Positions 16,025-24,932 of a DNA stretch of 64,000 bases are shown piece by piece. Both the position numbers and the translations under genes were made by a program. Every line of letters starts with the position of its first letter. The stretch's first letter is position 1. The DNA is from Ohtaekwangia sp. (GTDB lineage Bacteria; Bacteroidota; Bacteroidia; Cytophagales; Cyclobacteriaceae), in NCBI GenBank assembly GCA_021155195.1, contig JAJNPV010000042.1:372001-436000 (forward strand). Reading direction: 5' to 3'. The notes under the pieces are model-generated. The model had not been told where the DNA came from. It saw nothing but the letters and a program-made list of their open reading frames with translations, and ran no database searches.

Positions 16025-16594
16025 ATGAAAACAAGAAAGAACAATCAGTTTGCAGTAATGACATTTTTAGGACTTCTATTAATGGTATCCGCCTGCCAAA
16101 CTAAAAGTGACTCGACTGAGAGTGTATCTCAGACTTCAGCTCCTGAAATTGATATTCACACAGCTGTTGTTACCGAAAATATTGATGCGCTTAAGCAACA
16201 TATTGCGGCCGGTTCTAATCTAAATGAACCCGATCCGTTTGGAGGATCGAGCCCGTTGATCAGTGCCGCTGTGTTTGGAAAACCAGAAGCAGCAAGAATA
16301 TTAATTGAGGCTGGTGCCGATATCGACTTCCAGAATAATGATGGTTCAACGGCACTTATTTCTGCAGCCTACTTTTGCCGGCCTGAGATTGTAAAAATGT
16401 TGTTGGATAAGGGAGCGGATAAAACAATCACGAATAAGTATGGAGCCACGGCTTATCAATCGGTTAATTATCCATTTGCTGATGCAAAGGAAAGTTATGA
16501 GATGATGGGTAAAATGCTTGAGCCCATGGGCTTAAAATTAGATTATGCTTATATAGAAAAGACAAGACCAGAGATTGCCGAGATGTTGAAATAG
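16025..16594 (+). CDS. Ankyrin-repeat lipoprotein
   Basis: A 189-residue lipoprotein with signal and lipobox VSACQTKS (acylated Cys about residue 25). It carries about four ankyrin repeats: IHTAVVTENIDALKQHIAAG, PLISAAVFGKPEAARILIEA, and ALISAAYFCRPEIVKMLLDK. It is anchored in the envelope as a protein-interaction module; the partner is not known. It is divergent from the membrane-tethered AraC regulator with a shared 180-base control region, so it is a plausible regulatory target. Confidence 0.8.
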   Translation: MKTRKNNQFAVMTFLGLLLMVSACQTKSDSTESVSQTSAPEIDIHTAVVTENIDALKQHIAAGSNLNEPDPFGGSSPLISAAVFGKPEAARILIEAGADIDFQNNDGSTALISAAYFCRPEIVKMLLDKGADKTITNKYGATAYQSVNYPFADAKESYEMMGKMLEPMGLKLDYAYIEKTRPEIAEMLK

Positions 16595-16660
16595 GGGAAG
16601 TAGAAAGTGAAGAGTTGAAAGTGACGAGTAAAAAGTCGAAAGCTAAAAGTAAAAAGAGAA

Positions 16661-17746
16661 ATGTTAAGTGCTAACAGAAGATACGATATTGATTGGCTGC
16701 GTGTGATTGCCATTGGGTTGCTGCTAATCTATCATGTTGCCATTGGTTTTCAATCATGGGGAATTATGATTGGATTTATTACAAACGAAAAACCGTGGGC
16801 ATCATTATGGATTCCTATGATGCTTTTGAATGTGTGGCGCATTCCTTTGTTATTTTTTGTTTCAGGAATGGGCGTTTACTTCGCCATGCAAAAAAGAAAC
16901 TGGATACAGTTGATTGCTGAGCGTTCCGGTCGGATACTCATTCCATTCCTGTTTGGCGTGTTCGTAATCTTTCCAGTCTCCTTATTCATTTGGCGCAACT
17001 ATTATCAGTGGAGTCAGCACTACGATCCAAATCCCGGACACTTATGGTTTTTAGGAAACATCTTTGTTTATGTGTTGATGCTGTCTCCAGTCTTCTTCTA
17101 TCTCAAAAAAAATATGGATGGAAAAGTAGCCAGTGCGATCAATTGGATTTTCAGCAATCCATTAGGTTTACTTTTAGTGATGGGTGTTTCTGTTGTGGAG
17201 GCACTACTTGTAAAACCTGTTCCTTACGAATTGTATGCGATGACATGGCACGGATTCTATTTGGGATTCATCGCTTTCTTCTTTGGTTTCTGTTTCGTGC
17301 TAAGCGGTGATGGATTTTTGAAAATGATTTTAAAAGGACAATGGTTATTTCTGCTCATAGCCATTGTTCTTTTTGCAATTCGCTATCAACTTCAAATGAA
17401 ATTCCCGGTTTACCTGATCCCTATTGAATCTGCCAATTGGATATTTGCTGTGCTTGCCTTTGGGTATAAATATCTGAATAAGCCCAGTAAAACTTTATCT
17501 TATTTAAGTCAGGCGGCTTACCCTGTTTATATTCTTCACATGATATTTCTATTTCTGGGTTCGTGGTTACTATTTCCATTGAATACAGATGTGCACCTAA
17601 AGTTCATTTTGGTTTTAGCCTTTACAGGGATAGGATGTTTTGCTGCCTATGAATTGATCAGGAGAATACCCATTGTCAGAGCTTTGTTTGGCCTGAAATG
17701 GAAGGTGGATAAAGCTGAAATTCAGGTGCATAAGACAGCTTATTAG
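16661..17746 (+). CDS. Membrane acyltransferase 3 family protein
   Basis: A 361-residue inner-membrane protein with about ten helices. The N-terminus NRRYDIDWLRVIAIGLLLIYHVAIGF is the acyltransferase-3 signature, with the catalytic-type His in IYHV. A later arginine is found in ERSGRILIPFLFG, and HLWFLGNIFVY corresponds to the LWFL motif. Such enzymes O-acetylate or O-acylate cell-surface glycans or other molecules. It is preceded by a 66-base purine-rich spacer. No neighbouring gene reveals the acceptor. Confidence 0.82.
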   Translation: MLSANRRYDIDWLRVIAIGLLLIYHVAIGFQSWGIMIGFITNEKPWASLWIPMMLLNVWRIPLLFFVSGMGVYFAMQKRNWIQLIAERSGRILIPFLFGVFVIFPVSLFIWRNYYQWSQHYDPNPGHLWFLGNIFVYVLMLSPVFFYLKKNMDGKVASAINWIFSNPLGLLLVMGVSVVEALLVKPVPYELYAMTWHGFYLGFIAFFFGFCFVLSGDGFLKMILKGQWLFLLIAIVLFAIRYQLQMKFPVYLIPIESANWIFAVLAFGYKYLNKPSKTLSYLSQAAYPVYILHMIFLFLGSWLLFPLNTDVHLKFILVLAFTGIGCFAAYELIRRIPIVRALFGLKWKVDKAEIQVHKTAY

Positions 17747-17769
17747 TAAGGAAAAGGGTTGGATTTTAA

Positions 17770-17800
17770 TTGGCTCAAATTCAAAACTTTGCTACATTTG
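17770..17800 (+). promoter_or_regulatory. rpsA promoter TTG-N20-TACATTTG
   Basis: The -33 TTG is at 17770-17772, and an exact TAnnTTTG -7 element is at 17793-17800. The predicted start is near 17805, leaving a leader of about 105 bases before the rpsA ATG. Confidence 0.7.
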
Positions 17801-17803
17801 CCA

Positions 17804-17830
17804 CCCCATTCGAGTGACTGGGGCCTTTTT
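17804..17830 (+). promoter_or_regulatory. Hairpin plus T-run at the start of the rpsA leader
   Basis: CCCCA and TGGGG pair around ten bases and are followed by CCTTTTT. The hairpin is at the extreme 5' end of the predicted transcript, so it could act as an attenuator or 5' stabiliser. The short stem makes this uncertain. Confidence 0.35.
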
Positions 17831-17909
17831 GAATATTTTCAAGCAGGTTTAACCAAACAAAATTTGTTGCAGCGAGCCCGGCTGTAGCATGTAAACAGGG
17901 CAGATTATT

Positions 17910-19940
17910 ATGGCGAAAGTCCAAAAAGAAAAATTAGAAGAGCCAAAAATCAAAGCTGCGAAAATAGTTGCTGATGATGACGCTCCGGTAAAAAAGACGG
18001 TAAAAGGCGCGGCAGCTGAAGACCTCTTTGAGAAAGATGAGTTGACCGAATTTAAACAGCAAAAAAAGGCTGAAGAAGAAGAAGGTATCAGCCGAATGAT
18101 TAAAGACGTAACGGCTCGCAGAGCGGCTACCGAATCAAATGTATCTACCGAGAATTTTGATTGGGATGCATATGATCGTAAGGGTTTTGGTGAAGGATAC
18201 TCTTCTAAAGACCGCGAAGCTTTACTAAAGAAATACGAAGGCACTGTAACCTCTGTGAATGAAAGTGAACTGGTGGTAGGTGTTGTTGTAGGTATTAACG
18301 ATAAGGATGTAATTCTTAACATTGGTTTTAAATCAGATGGTCTTGTACCGTTAGCTGAATTTAAAGATCAGCCTGCTTTAAAAATTGGCGATTCAGTTGA
18401 CTTATTTATTGAAGAGCGTGAGAACGCAATGGGTCAATTAGTTCTTTCTCGCAGAAAGGCCAAGCTATTGAAAGGCTGGGAGAATGTACAGAAAGCTCTT
18501 GATAAGGATGAAGTAATTGAAGGTTTCGTGAAGCGTAGAACCAAAGGTGGGTTGATTGTAGATGTATTTGGCATCGAAGCTTTCTTACCAGGTTCACAAA
18601 TTGATGTGAAGCCGATTCGTGATTTCGATATCTATGTAAATAAGAACATTGAAGTGAAGGTGGTGAAAATCAACTACACCAATGATAACGTAGTAGTATC
18701 TCACAAAGTGTTGATCGAGAAAGATCTTGAGCAACAAAAAGCGGTGATCTTAACAAACCTTGAGAAAGGTCAGGTATTGGAAGGTGTGATCAAGAACATG
18801 ACCAACTTCGGTGTATTCATCGACTTGGGTGGTGTAGACGGATTACTACACATTACTGATATTTCATGGGGCCGCATCAATCATCCAGAAGAGTTGTTGA
18901 AACTTGATCAGGTGGTGAAAGTAGTTGTACTTGATTTCGATGGCGATAAGAAGAGAATCTCATTAGGTATGAAGCAACTTACGCCTCATCCATGGGAATC
19001 ATTGGGTGCTGAAATCATCGTAGGCTCAAAAGTGAAAGGCAAGATTGTAAATGTTGCTGATTACGGAGCATTCTTGGAATTGCAACCTGGTGTTGAAGGC
19101 TTGATCCACGTAAGTGAAATGAGCTGGTCACAACACTTACGCAATCCTCAAGACTTTATTAAAGTAGGGGATGAGTTGGAAGCTGTTGTATTGACAATCG
19201 ATCGCGAGGAGCGCAAGATGTCTCTAGGTATTAAACAACTTACTGAAGATCCTTGGACAAGACAAGATGTGTTGAGCAAGTATGCTGTAGGTACCCGTCA
19301 TAGCGGTATCGTGCGCAACTTAACCAACTTTGGTTTGTTCATTGAATTAGAGGAAGGTATTGATGGCTTGGTTCACGTTTCAGATTTAAGCTGGACTAAA
19401 AAGATCAAGCATCCTTCAGAATTCATTAAAGTAGGTGATTCATTAGATGTTCAGGTATTAGAATTGGATGCTACCAACCGCAGATTGGCCCTTAGCCATA
19501 AGCATTTGGAGGAAAATCCTTGGGATACTTTTGAAACAGTATTTACTGTGGGTTCTGTACACAAGAGCACAATCATCAGCAAGAATGATAAAGGTGCTGT
19601 GTTAGAATTGCCTTATGGTATTGAAGGATTCTGCTCTACTAAAAACTTGGTAAAAGAGGATGACAGCAAACCTGAAGTTGGCGATGCTGATGATTATAAG
19701 GTACTTGAGTTCTCGAAAGAAGACAGAAGAATTGCCTTGAGTTTGAAAGCAATGTGGTCTACCGAAGAAGAGAAAGCCGCTCCTGCTGCCGCTAAAAAGA
19801 AGGCCGCTCCTAAAGGAAAAGGCATCGACAAGATAAATCAGGAAACTGAGAAGTCGACTTTGGGCGATATCGAGGCGTTGAGTGCATTGAAGGAGAAGAT
19901 GAGCGCTGCAAAAGCAAAGCCATCAGACGAATCAAAGTAA
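17910..19940 (+). CDS. rpsA: 30S ribosomal protein S1
   Basis: A 676-residue ribosomal protein that binds mRNA on the small subunit. It has six S1 RNA-binding domains, roughly at residues 105-175, 195-265, 285-355, 370-440, 457-527 and 540-610. Each has the pattern GxVxxxxxFGxFIDL and DGLLHxSDxSW, for example GVIKNMTNFGVFIDLGGVDG. It is longer than E. coli S1 because of a charged N-terminal extension (about 100 residues) and a Lys/Ala-rich C-terminal tail, as in other Bacteroidota. No Shine-Dalgarno is seen, as expected for this phylum. A 13-bp terminator follows. Confidence 0.95.
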   Translation: MAKVQKEKLEEPKIKAAKIVADDDAPVKKTVKGAAAEDLFEKDELTEFKQQKKAEEEEGISRMIKDVTARRAATESNVSTENFDWDAYDRKGFGEGYSSKDREALLKKYEGTVTSVNESELVVGVVVGINDKDVILNIGFKSDGLVPLAEFKDQPALKIGDSVDLFIEERENAMGQLVLSRRKAKLLKGWENVQKALDKDEVIEGFVKRRTKGGLIVDVFGIEAFLPGSQIDVKPIRDFDIYVNKNIEVKVVKINYTNDNVVVSHKVLIEKDLEQQKAVILTNLEKGQVLEGVIKNMTNFGVFIDLGGVDGLLHITDISWGRINHPEELLKLDQVVKVVVLDFDGDKKRISLGMKQLTPHPWESLGAEIIVGSKVKGKIVNVADYGAFLELQPGVEGLIHVSEMSWSQHLRNPQDFIKVGDELEAVVLTIDREERKMSLGIKQLTEDPWTRQDVLSKYAVGTRHSGIVRNLTNFGLFIELEEGIDGLVHVSDLSWTKKIKHPSEFIKVGDSLDVQVLELDATNRRLALSHKHLEENPWDTFETVFTVGSVHKSTIISKNDKGAVLELPYGIEGFCSTKNLVKEDDSKPEVGDADDYKVLEFSKEDRRIALSLKAMWSTEEEKAAPAAAKKKAAPKGKGIDKINQETEKSTLGDIEALSALKEKMSAAKAKPSDESK

Positions 19941-19958
19941 TCAGGTAATAGAATAGCT

Positions 19959-19994
19959 AAAGAAGGTGACTCAAGAAGTCACCTTCTTTTTTTT
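19959..19994 (+). terminator. rpsA terminator
   Basis: The arms AAAGAAGGTGACT and AGTCACCTTCTTT form a perfect 13-bp stem with loop CAAGA, followed by a T-run. Confidence 0.92.
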
Positions 19995-20000
19995 AGTCCG

Positions 20001-20030
20001 TTGTAATACGGAATGATTTTTCTAATTTTG
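20001..20030 (+). promoter_or_regulatory. tRNA-Cys promoter TTG-N19-TAATTTTG
   Basis: The -33 TTG is at 20001-20003 and an exact -7 element at 20023-20030. The predicted start near 20035 is about 33 bases before the mature tRNA. Confidence 0.7.
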
Positions 20031-20067
20031 CCCATCAACCGAAGCTTTAGCGTAGGTGATAAAATAT

Positions 20068-20138
20068 GGTTCCGTGGCCGAGTGGCTAGGCTGAGCTCTG
20101 CAAAAGCTCCTACAGCGGTTCGAATCCGCTCGGAACCT
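20068..20138 (+). tRNA. tRNA-Cys (GCA anticodon)
   Basis: A 71-base cloverleaf. The acceptor stem GGTTCCG pairs with CGGAACC, with discriminator U at 20138. The anticodon stem GAGCT/AGCTC encloses loop CTGCAAA with anticodon GCA (20100-20102). The T-arm is AGCGG-TTCGAAT-CCGCT. The U discriminator and GCA anticodon are the cysteine identity elements. CCA is not encoded. Confidence 0.96.
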
Positions 20139-20141
20139 CTT

Positions 20142-20178
20142 AAAACCTTGAGTCCAAATTGGATTCAAGGTTTTTTAT
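20142..20178 (+). terminator. tRNA-Cys terminator
   Basis: The arms AAAACCTTGAGTCC and GGATTCAAGGTTTT form a 14-bp stem with one G-T wobble around AAATT, followed by more Ts. It starts four bases after the tRNA. Confidence 0.88.
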
Positions 20179-20196
20179 TTTCATTGGGTCAATAGG

Positions 20197-20305
20197 CATT
20201 CAATGAAGCATTTACTCTGGGAGCTTCTATTGAATGATTTCAAACAGGTATTAAGAACTAAATTTAGGGTGAAAGATTTTGAATGAATATTGAGTTGAAA
20301 TCATT
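20197..20305. repeat. Two overlapping inverted repeats upstream of the HTCS gene
   Basis: CATTCAATGAAGC (20197) pairs with GCTTCTATTGAATG (20223) with one bulge. AATGATTTCAA (20233) is the exact inverse of TTGAAATCATT (20295). The arms overlap at 20233-20236, so the two structures are mutually exclusive. There is no T-run. Otherwise no gene was seen between 20179 and 20390. Confidence 0.45.
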
Positions 20306-20390
20306 TGATGATGCGATTTTTTGTGTCTTTCATTTATTGGTGCTTTAAATTAAATTTAAAGTCACTTAATCAGGTAAAATTATAATACCT

Positions 20391-23300
20391 ATGTATCGTT
20401 TTTTTTTGGCTTGTCTTTTTTTTTATCTCTGTCAGGACTCTTTCTCACAACCATCCCAGTATCAATTTGGACGCATTGATATATCCAAGGGACTTTCGCA
20501 TCAAACTGTTAACGATATATTAAAAGACAGCGCAGGTTACATTTGGTTTGCCACAGCATCTGGCTTAAATAGGTACAATGGATATTCTATTAAAGTGTTT
20601 CAGAATATTCCAGGAGACTCCACATCAATAGTTACAAATGAAGTAAATCGATTGTACGAGGGTCCTTCAGGGATGCTATGGATTTACTCTTATCCTTCGG
20701 GAAACAATGTTTACGATCCCAAAACGGAAACCTTTTACCGAAATACAAATGTACTCTTAGCCAGCATGAACATTTATGGCGGTGTGATCAAGTACATCAA
20801 AAAAGATAAAATGGGTAATTTTTGGTTTATCCACTATAATCAAGGACTGTTTTATTACAATCCAAGTACTAAAAAAACCACCCGGCTTGTTCCTATAGAG
20901 AACGATTCCACAAGTATATCATCCCTACAGATGTCGGGCGTGGAAGAGGATATGCAGGGTAACATATGGCTCATCCACCAAAATGGAGTCTTCGAAAAGA
21001 TTGACCGTAAATCGATGCGTGTTACCTATCGCAACGAAGAATTGCGCGATCGGTTTAACGCACAACTCTTCGAATACAACTTAATGATTGATACTGATGA
21101 TGATGTTTGGGTAACAACGGACAGAAACTTTGGATGCTTTCTTTTTAATATCAAGAAAAAGACACTTACCAATTTCAACCGTGAGTCAAAACCAAAACTG
21201 ACATCCAATATTGTCAAGAAAATTGTTCAGGACAATCAAGGGATTATATGGGTTAGTACGGAGAATGGCGGGGTGAACCTAATCAATAAAAAAGATTTTT
21301 CGGTAACCAGCCTGCGTAACGATAAGGAAGATACTCATTCATTGAGTGAAAACAGCATTCACTCAATGATTAAGGACCGCGAAGGAATTATCTGGCTCGG
21401 TACATATAAAAACGGAGTATCATTTTACCATCCTGATATTTTTCGTTTTCAGATGTATAAAAGCCAATTCCTGACAAACAATAGCTTTCCTTTTGATGAC
21501 ATCAATGCATTGGCCAGCGATGCAGTTGGAAATTTATGGATAGGCACCAATGGGGGTGGGCTAATTTATTTCGACCGAAAGCAGAACTCATTTAAACAAT
21601 ATGTGCATGAACCAGGCAACGCAAATTCGTTAAGTAACAATGTTATTGTAAGCCTATTGCTCGATCATGAGAATACTTTATGGATTGGCACCTACTATGG
21701 CGGGCTGAACCGTTTTGATGGAAAACAGTTTCGCAGATATACGCATAAAGCATCAGATCCAAAGAGTCTTGGCGATGACAATGCATGGGACATCCTTGAA
21801 GACTCGGATCACAATCTTTGGATTGGAACATTGAAGGGTGGTGTTGATGTTTATAATCGGGAAAAAGACGAATTCTATCATTACAAAAATGGAGAAGTTA
21901 ATTCCATCCATACGTCCTATGTACCGGCAGTTATGGAGGACAAAGATGGTAACATCTGGATGGGTACAGGTTATGGCCTTGAAATACTAGATAAACAATC
22001 TGGTCGCTTTACACATTATCTCAATAATCCCAAAGACTCAACTTCTTTGATCGAAAACAGTGTTATCGCTGTGATGCAGGATGCACGAGGGTTGGTATGG
22101 ATTGGGACTCACAGCGGATTAAACCTATTTGAACCTGCAACCAAAACGTTTCGCGCATTTCAGAAGGAGGACGGCTTGGGAGATAACTTTATTTTAGCAT
22201 TGGTTGAAGATGATGATCATAATATTTGGATCAGCACCCAACAAGGATTATCTAAATTGGTAATTACAGAATCATCAAAAGCTATTGGCAGTGAAAAATA
22301 TACGTTTTCATTTACTAATTATGGCGAATCAGATGGACTATGGGGCGGAGCTTTTCATGTAAATGCTGCGCTAAAATGTTCAACAGGTGAACTCGTTTTC
22401 GGGGGTGTTCAAGGCTTTACCATTTTTCAACCTGATAAGATCAGCAAGGACAACACAACTGCAAAAGTTATTTTTACGGATTTTCATTTATTTAACCGCA
22501 GTGTAAAGATTGGCGAAGAAATTAACAATAACCTCGTGTTACCAGCTGCTGTTTCCCATTTGTCAGCGATTACCTTAAAACCCGAGAATAATATTTTTTC
22601 AATTGAGTTTGCAGCGCTTAACTTTTTTCATCCTGAAAAAACAAAATACAAATACAAGCTTGAAGGTTTTAATAAAGAGTGGCTTGCCACAGAAGGTACG
22701 CAGCACAGCGTTTCGTTTACAAATTTAGATCCTGGCACATACAACTTTCAAGTTATGGCCTCCAACAGTGATGGCCAATGGAATAGTCAGCCCACCAGTA
22801 TTATTATTAATGTGCTACCTCCTTTTTGGAAATCGAACACCGCTTTTGTTCTCTATGCCATCTTTATTATGGGATGCTTATTTCTTGTGCGCTGGCTTTC
22901 CGTAACCAGATTAAGAATGAATCTTAATATTCAACATGCAAGGCTTGAAGCAAAGCGCATACATGAGTTGGATATGATGAAGATAAAATTTTTTACCAAT
23001 GTAAGTCATGAATTTCGCACTCCACTTACGCTGATTCTTACACCACTGGAAAAACTTATAAGTAAGGCAACGGGTGACGATGCCGCACAACTTCAACTGA
23101 TTCACCGGAATGCGCGCAGGCTATTAAATTTGGTTAACCAACTTTTGGATTTCAGAAGAATTGATATGCAGGACTTGAAACTCAACCCCTCTGAAGGAGA
23201 CATTGTGGGTTTTATTAAAGAGCTCGTCTATTCATTTTCCGATCTCTCTGAAAAGAAAAATATTAATCTTTCTTTTAATACGAAAGTTCAGCATCTGGAA

Positions 23301-24500
23301 ACATTTTTTGATCAGGACAAAGTGGAAAAGATATTATTCAACCTTTTGTCGAATGCGTTTAAGTTCACATTAGAAGGCGGGCATGTAAGTGTTGAATTGG
23401 CTTTGAAGGAAAAGGAATCAAATCATTTTCTGGAGATGAAAGTTATTGATACAGGTATCGGCATACCGGAAGATAAACATCAGAAGATATTTGATCGGTT
23501 TTTTCAGAATGAATTACCTGCTACCCTGATTAATCAAGGCAGTGGGATAGGCCTAGCCATTACGTGGGAATTTGTAAAAGTGCATGGTGGAACAATTGAA
23601 GTGGAAAGTCAACCAGGCAAAGGAAGCTGTTTTACCGTGCTGCTTCCCGTTACTCTCCTTAGATCGGAAACGGTGATGAATTACAAAGAGAAATCTAATT
23701 TGGAAGAAGAAATTTTAGATTTGGAGAGCGATGGAAAGCCTGTGTTATTGCTTGTGGAAGACAACGAAGACTTTAGATTTTATTTAAAGGATAATCTAAA
23801 AAATCAGTATGCTATTCTTGAGGCTGCCAACGGAAAGACAGGGTTTCGGAAGGCATTAACAGCGATCCCTGATCTTATTGTGAGCGATATCATGATGCCT
23901 GAAATGAATGGCATAGAGTTGTGTAAAAATGTAAAAAACGATGTTCACACTTCGCATATACCGGTCATTTTACTTACTGCCCGCACGGCCGAAGAACAAA
24001 AGATTGAAGGCTTTGAATCAGGGGCGAATGATTATATTACTAAGCCATTTAGTTTTGAAATTCTTCAATCCCGGATCAAAAATCTTTTGACGGAGCGCGA
24101 ATCGTCCCAGAAAAAATTTCAAAAACATTTTGATGTGAAGGCCAGTGATATTGAGATTACTTCACTCGATGAAAAGCTTATCAAAAAAGCAATTGAATTA
24201 GTTGAGCAGAATATAACGGAATCAGATTTTTCCGTTGAAAACCTCAGTCATGAACTTGGAATGAGTCGTGTTCATCTATACAAGAAACTACTTTCACTTA
24301 CCGGAAAATCGCCCCTTGACTTTATAAAGAGTATTCGCTTACAACAAGCTGCTCAATTACTTGAAAAAAGTCAGTTAAATGTTTCTGAAGTGGCTTATAA
24401 AGTAGGCTTTAATAATCCAAAATATTTTGCCAAATGCTTTAAAGAAGAGTATAAGATGCTGCCTTCTGCCTACGCGGCATCAAAAAAAGTAGAAACATGA
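20391..24500 (+). CDS. Hybrid two-component system (HTCS) sensor/regulator
   Basis: A 1369-residue single-protein signalling system controlling the adjacent polysaccharide locus. After a signal peptide, residues 30-680 form two seven-bladed Reg_prop propellers, with repeated units of the type GNLWIGTNGGGLIYFD. Residues 690-800 are a Y_Y_Y domain, and a membrane helix lies near 805-825. A HisKA domain follows with phospho-His873 in NVSHEFRTPL, then HATPase (NLLSNAFKFT, DTGIGIPEDK, GSGIGLAI). The receiver domain has phospho-acceptor Asp1166 in SDIMMPEMNG. The last 110 residues are an AraC HTH. The periplasmic half binds an oligosaccharide from the target glycan, and the AraC end should activate the susC promoter downstream. 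Confidence 0.95.
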   Translation: MYRFFLACLFFYLCQDSFSQPSQYQFGRIDISKGLSHQTVNDILKDSAGYIWFATASGLNRYNGYSIKVFQNIPGDSTSIVTNEVNRLYEGPSGMLWIYSYPSGNNVYDPKTETFYRNTNVLLASMNIYGGVIKYIKKDKMGNFWFIHYNQGLFYYNPSTKKTTRLVPIENDSTSISSLQMSGVEEDMQGNIWLIHQNGVFEKIDRKSMRVTYRNEELRDRFNAQLFEYNLMIDTDDDVWVTTDRNFGCFLFNIKKKTLTNFNRESKPKLTSNIVKKIVQDNQGIIWVSTENGGVNLINKKDFSVTSLRNDKEDTHSLSENSIHSMIKDREGIIWLGTYKNGVSFYHPDIFRFQMYKSQFLTNNSFPFDDINALASDAVGNLWIGTNGGGLIYFDRKQNSFKQYVHEPGNANSLSNNVIVSLLLDHENTLWIGTYYGGLNRFDGKQFRRYTHKASDPKSLGDDNAWDILEDSDHNLWIGTLKGGVDVYNREKDEFYHYKNGEVNSIHTSYVPAVMEDKDGNIWMGTGYGLEILDKQSGRFTHYLNNPKDSTSLIENSVIAVMQDARGLVWIGTHSGLNLFEPATKTFRAFQKEDGLGDNFILALVEDDDHNIWISTQQGLSKLVITESSKAIGSEKYTFSFTNYGESDGLWGGAFHVNAALKCSTGELVFGGVQGFTIFQPDKISKDNTTAKVIFTDFHLFNRSVKIGEEINNNLVLPAAVSHLSAITLKPENNIFSIEFAALNFFHPEKTKYKYKLEGFNKEWLATEGTQHSVSFTNLDPGTYNFQVMASNSDGQWNSQPTSIIINVLPPFWKSNTAFVLYAIFIMGCLFLVRWLSVTRLRMNLNIQHARLEAKRIHELDMMKIKFFTNVSHEFRTPLTLILTPLEKLISKATGDDAAQLQLIHRNARRLLNLVNQLLDFRRIDMQDLKLNPSEGDIVGFIKELVYSFSDLSEKKNINLSFNTKVQHLETFFDQDKVEKILFNLLSNAFKFTLEGGHVSVELALKEKESNHFLEMKVIDTGIGIPEDKHQKIFDRFFQNELPATLINQGSGIGLAITWEFVKVHGGTIEVESQPGKGSCFTVLLPVTLLRSETVMNYKEKSNLEEEILDLESDGKPVLLLVEDNEDFRFYLKDNLKNQYAILEAANGKTGFRKALTAIPDLIVSDIMMPEMNGIELCKNVKNDVHTSHIPVILLTARTAEEQKIEGFESGANDYITKPFSFEILQSRIKNLLTERESSQKKFQKHFDVKASDIEITSLDEKLIKKAIELVEQNITESDFSVENLSHELGMSRVHLYKKLLSLTGKSPLDFIKSIRLQQAAQLLEKSQLNVSEVAYKVGFNNPKYFAKCFKEEYKMLPSAYAASKKVET

Positions 24501-24600
24501 TTGCCGTTTGTTGATCATAAAGTAGAATTGCCAACGGTTAACTAACAAATCGCACCTATATCGTAACGTTTTGGTGACCCTAAAAAAAAGAATGTGCTTG

Positions 24601-24608
24601 TAGATTTG
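24601..24608 (+). promoter_or_regulatory. Possible -7 element TAGATTTG for the small ORF at 24636
   Basis: An exact TAnnTTTG match, 27 bases before the ATG of a 32-residue frame. The nearest TTTG (24570-24573) is 27 bases away, longer than usual, so the promoter is uncertain. Confidence 0.4.
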
Positions 24609-24635
24609 CTGCCCTTACATTAAGCGCATTCATTC

Positions 24636-24734
24636 ATGGAAGATCTAAAAAAGAAAAATAGAATCCTGTTGACTATAGAAATCGTCATCTATATTATGAT
24701 TGCAGTTTCCATTGCCTTTCTTGTTTTAAAGTAG
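24636..24734 (+). CDS. 32-residue membrane micropeptide between HTCS and susC
   Basis: The frame runs from ATG 24636 to TAG 24732-24734. The product begins MEDLKKKNRILL, followed by a hydrophobic helix (IEIVIYIMIAVSIAFLVL) and a terminal Lys. It has a charged cytoplasmic start and one membrane span. A -7-like element upstream supports expression. The rest of the 24501-25121 interval holds only regulatory repeats. No family is recognised. Confidence 0.45.
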   Translation: MEDLKKKNRILLTIEIVIYIMIAVSIAFLVLK

Positions 24735-24823
24735 CCATTAGAATTTCCTTAAAGAGAATTAGTCGGCCTTAGCTTCTGCTGCCTGACAGAAACGGCTTGA
24801 AATGACTGTTTGTAAATACAAGG

Positions 24824-24861
24824 TTAACAATTTTAACCCTTATCATTAACAATTTTACCCC
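24824..24861. promoter_or_regulatory. Direct-repeat operator upstream of susC, 22-bp period
   Basis: TTAACAATTTTAACCC (24824) and TTAACAATTTTACCCC (24846) differ at two bases and lie 22 bp apart. A partial third copy GTTAAC starts at 24865. This is a likely binding site for the AraC domain of the adjacent HTCS. Confidence 0.6.
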
Positions 24862-24924
24862 CCAGTTAACTATCCGGTAAGCACTCCTGAACAATTGTGC
24901 ACCCTCTCCGGGGATTCTTGACCC

Positions 24925-24932
24925 TAATTTTG
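24925..24932 (+). promoter_or_regulatory. -7 element TAATTTTG of the susC operon
   Basis: An exact TAnnTTTG match, 63 bases after the direct repeats. No -33 element lies at normal spacing, which suits an activator-dependent promoter. It would give a leader of about 185 bases before susC. Confidence 0.5.

Noticed and set aside
20013..20195. 60-residue frame over the tRNA
   Set aside because: It is read through the tRNA-Cys gene and its terminator.
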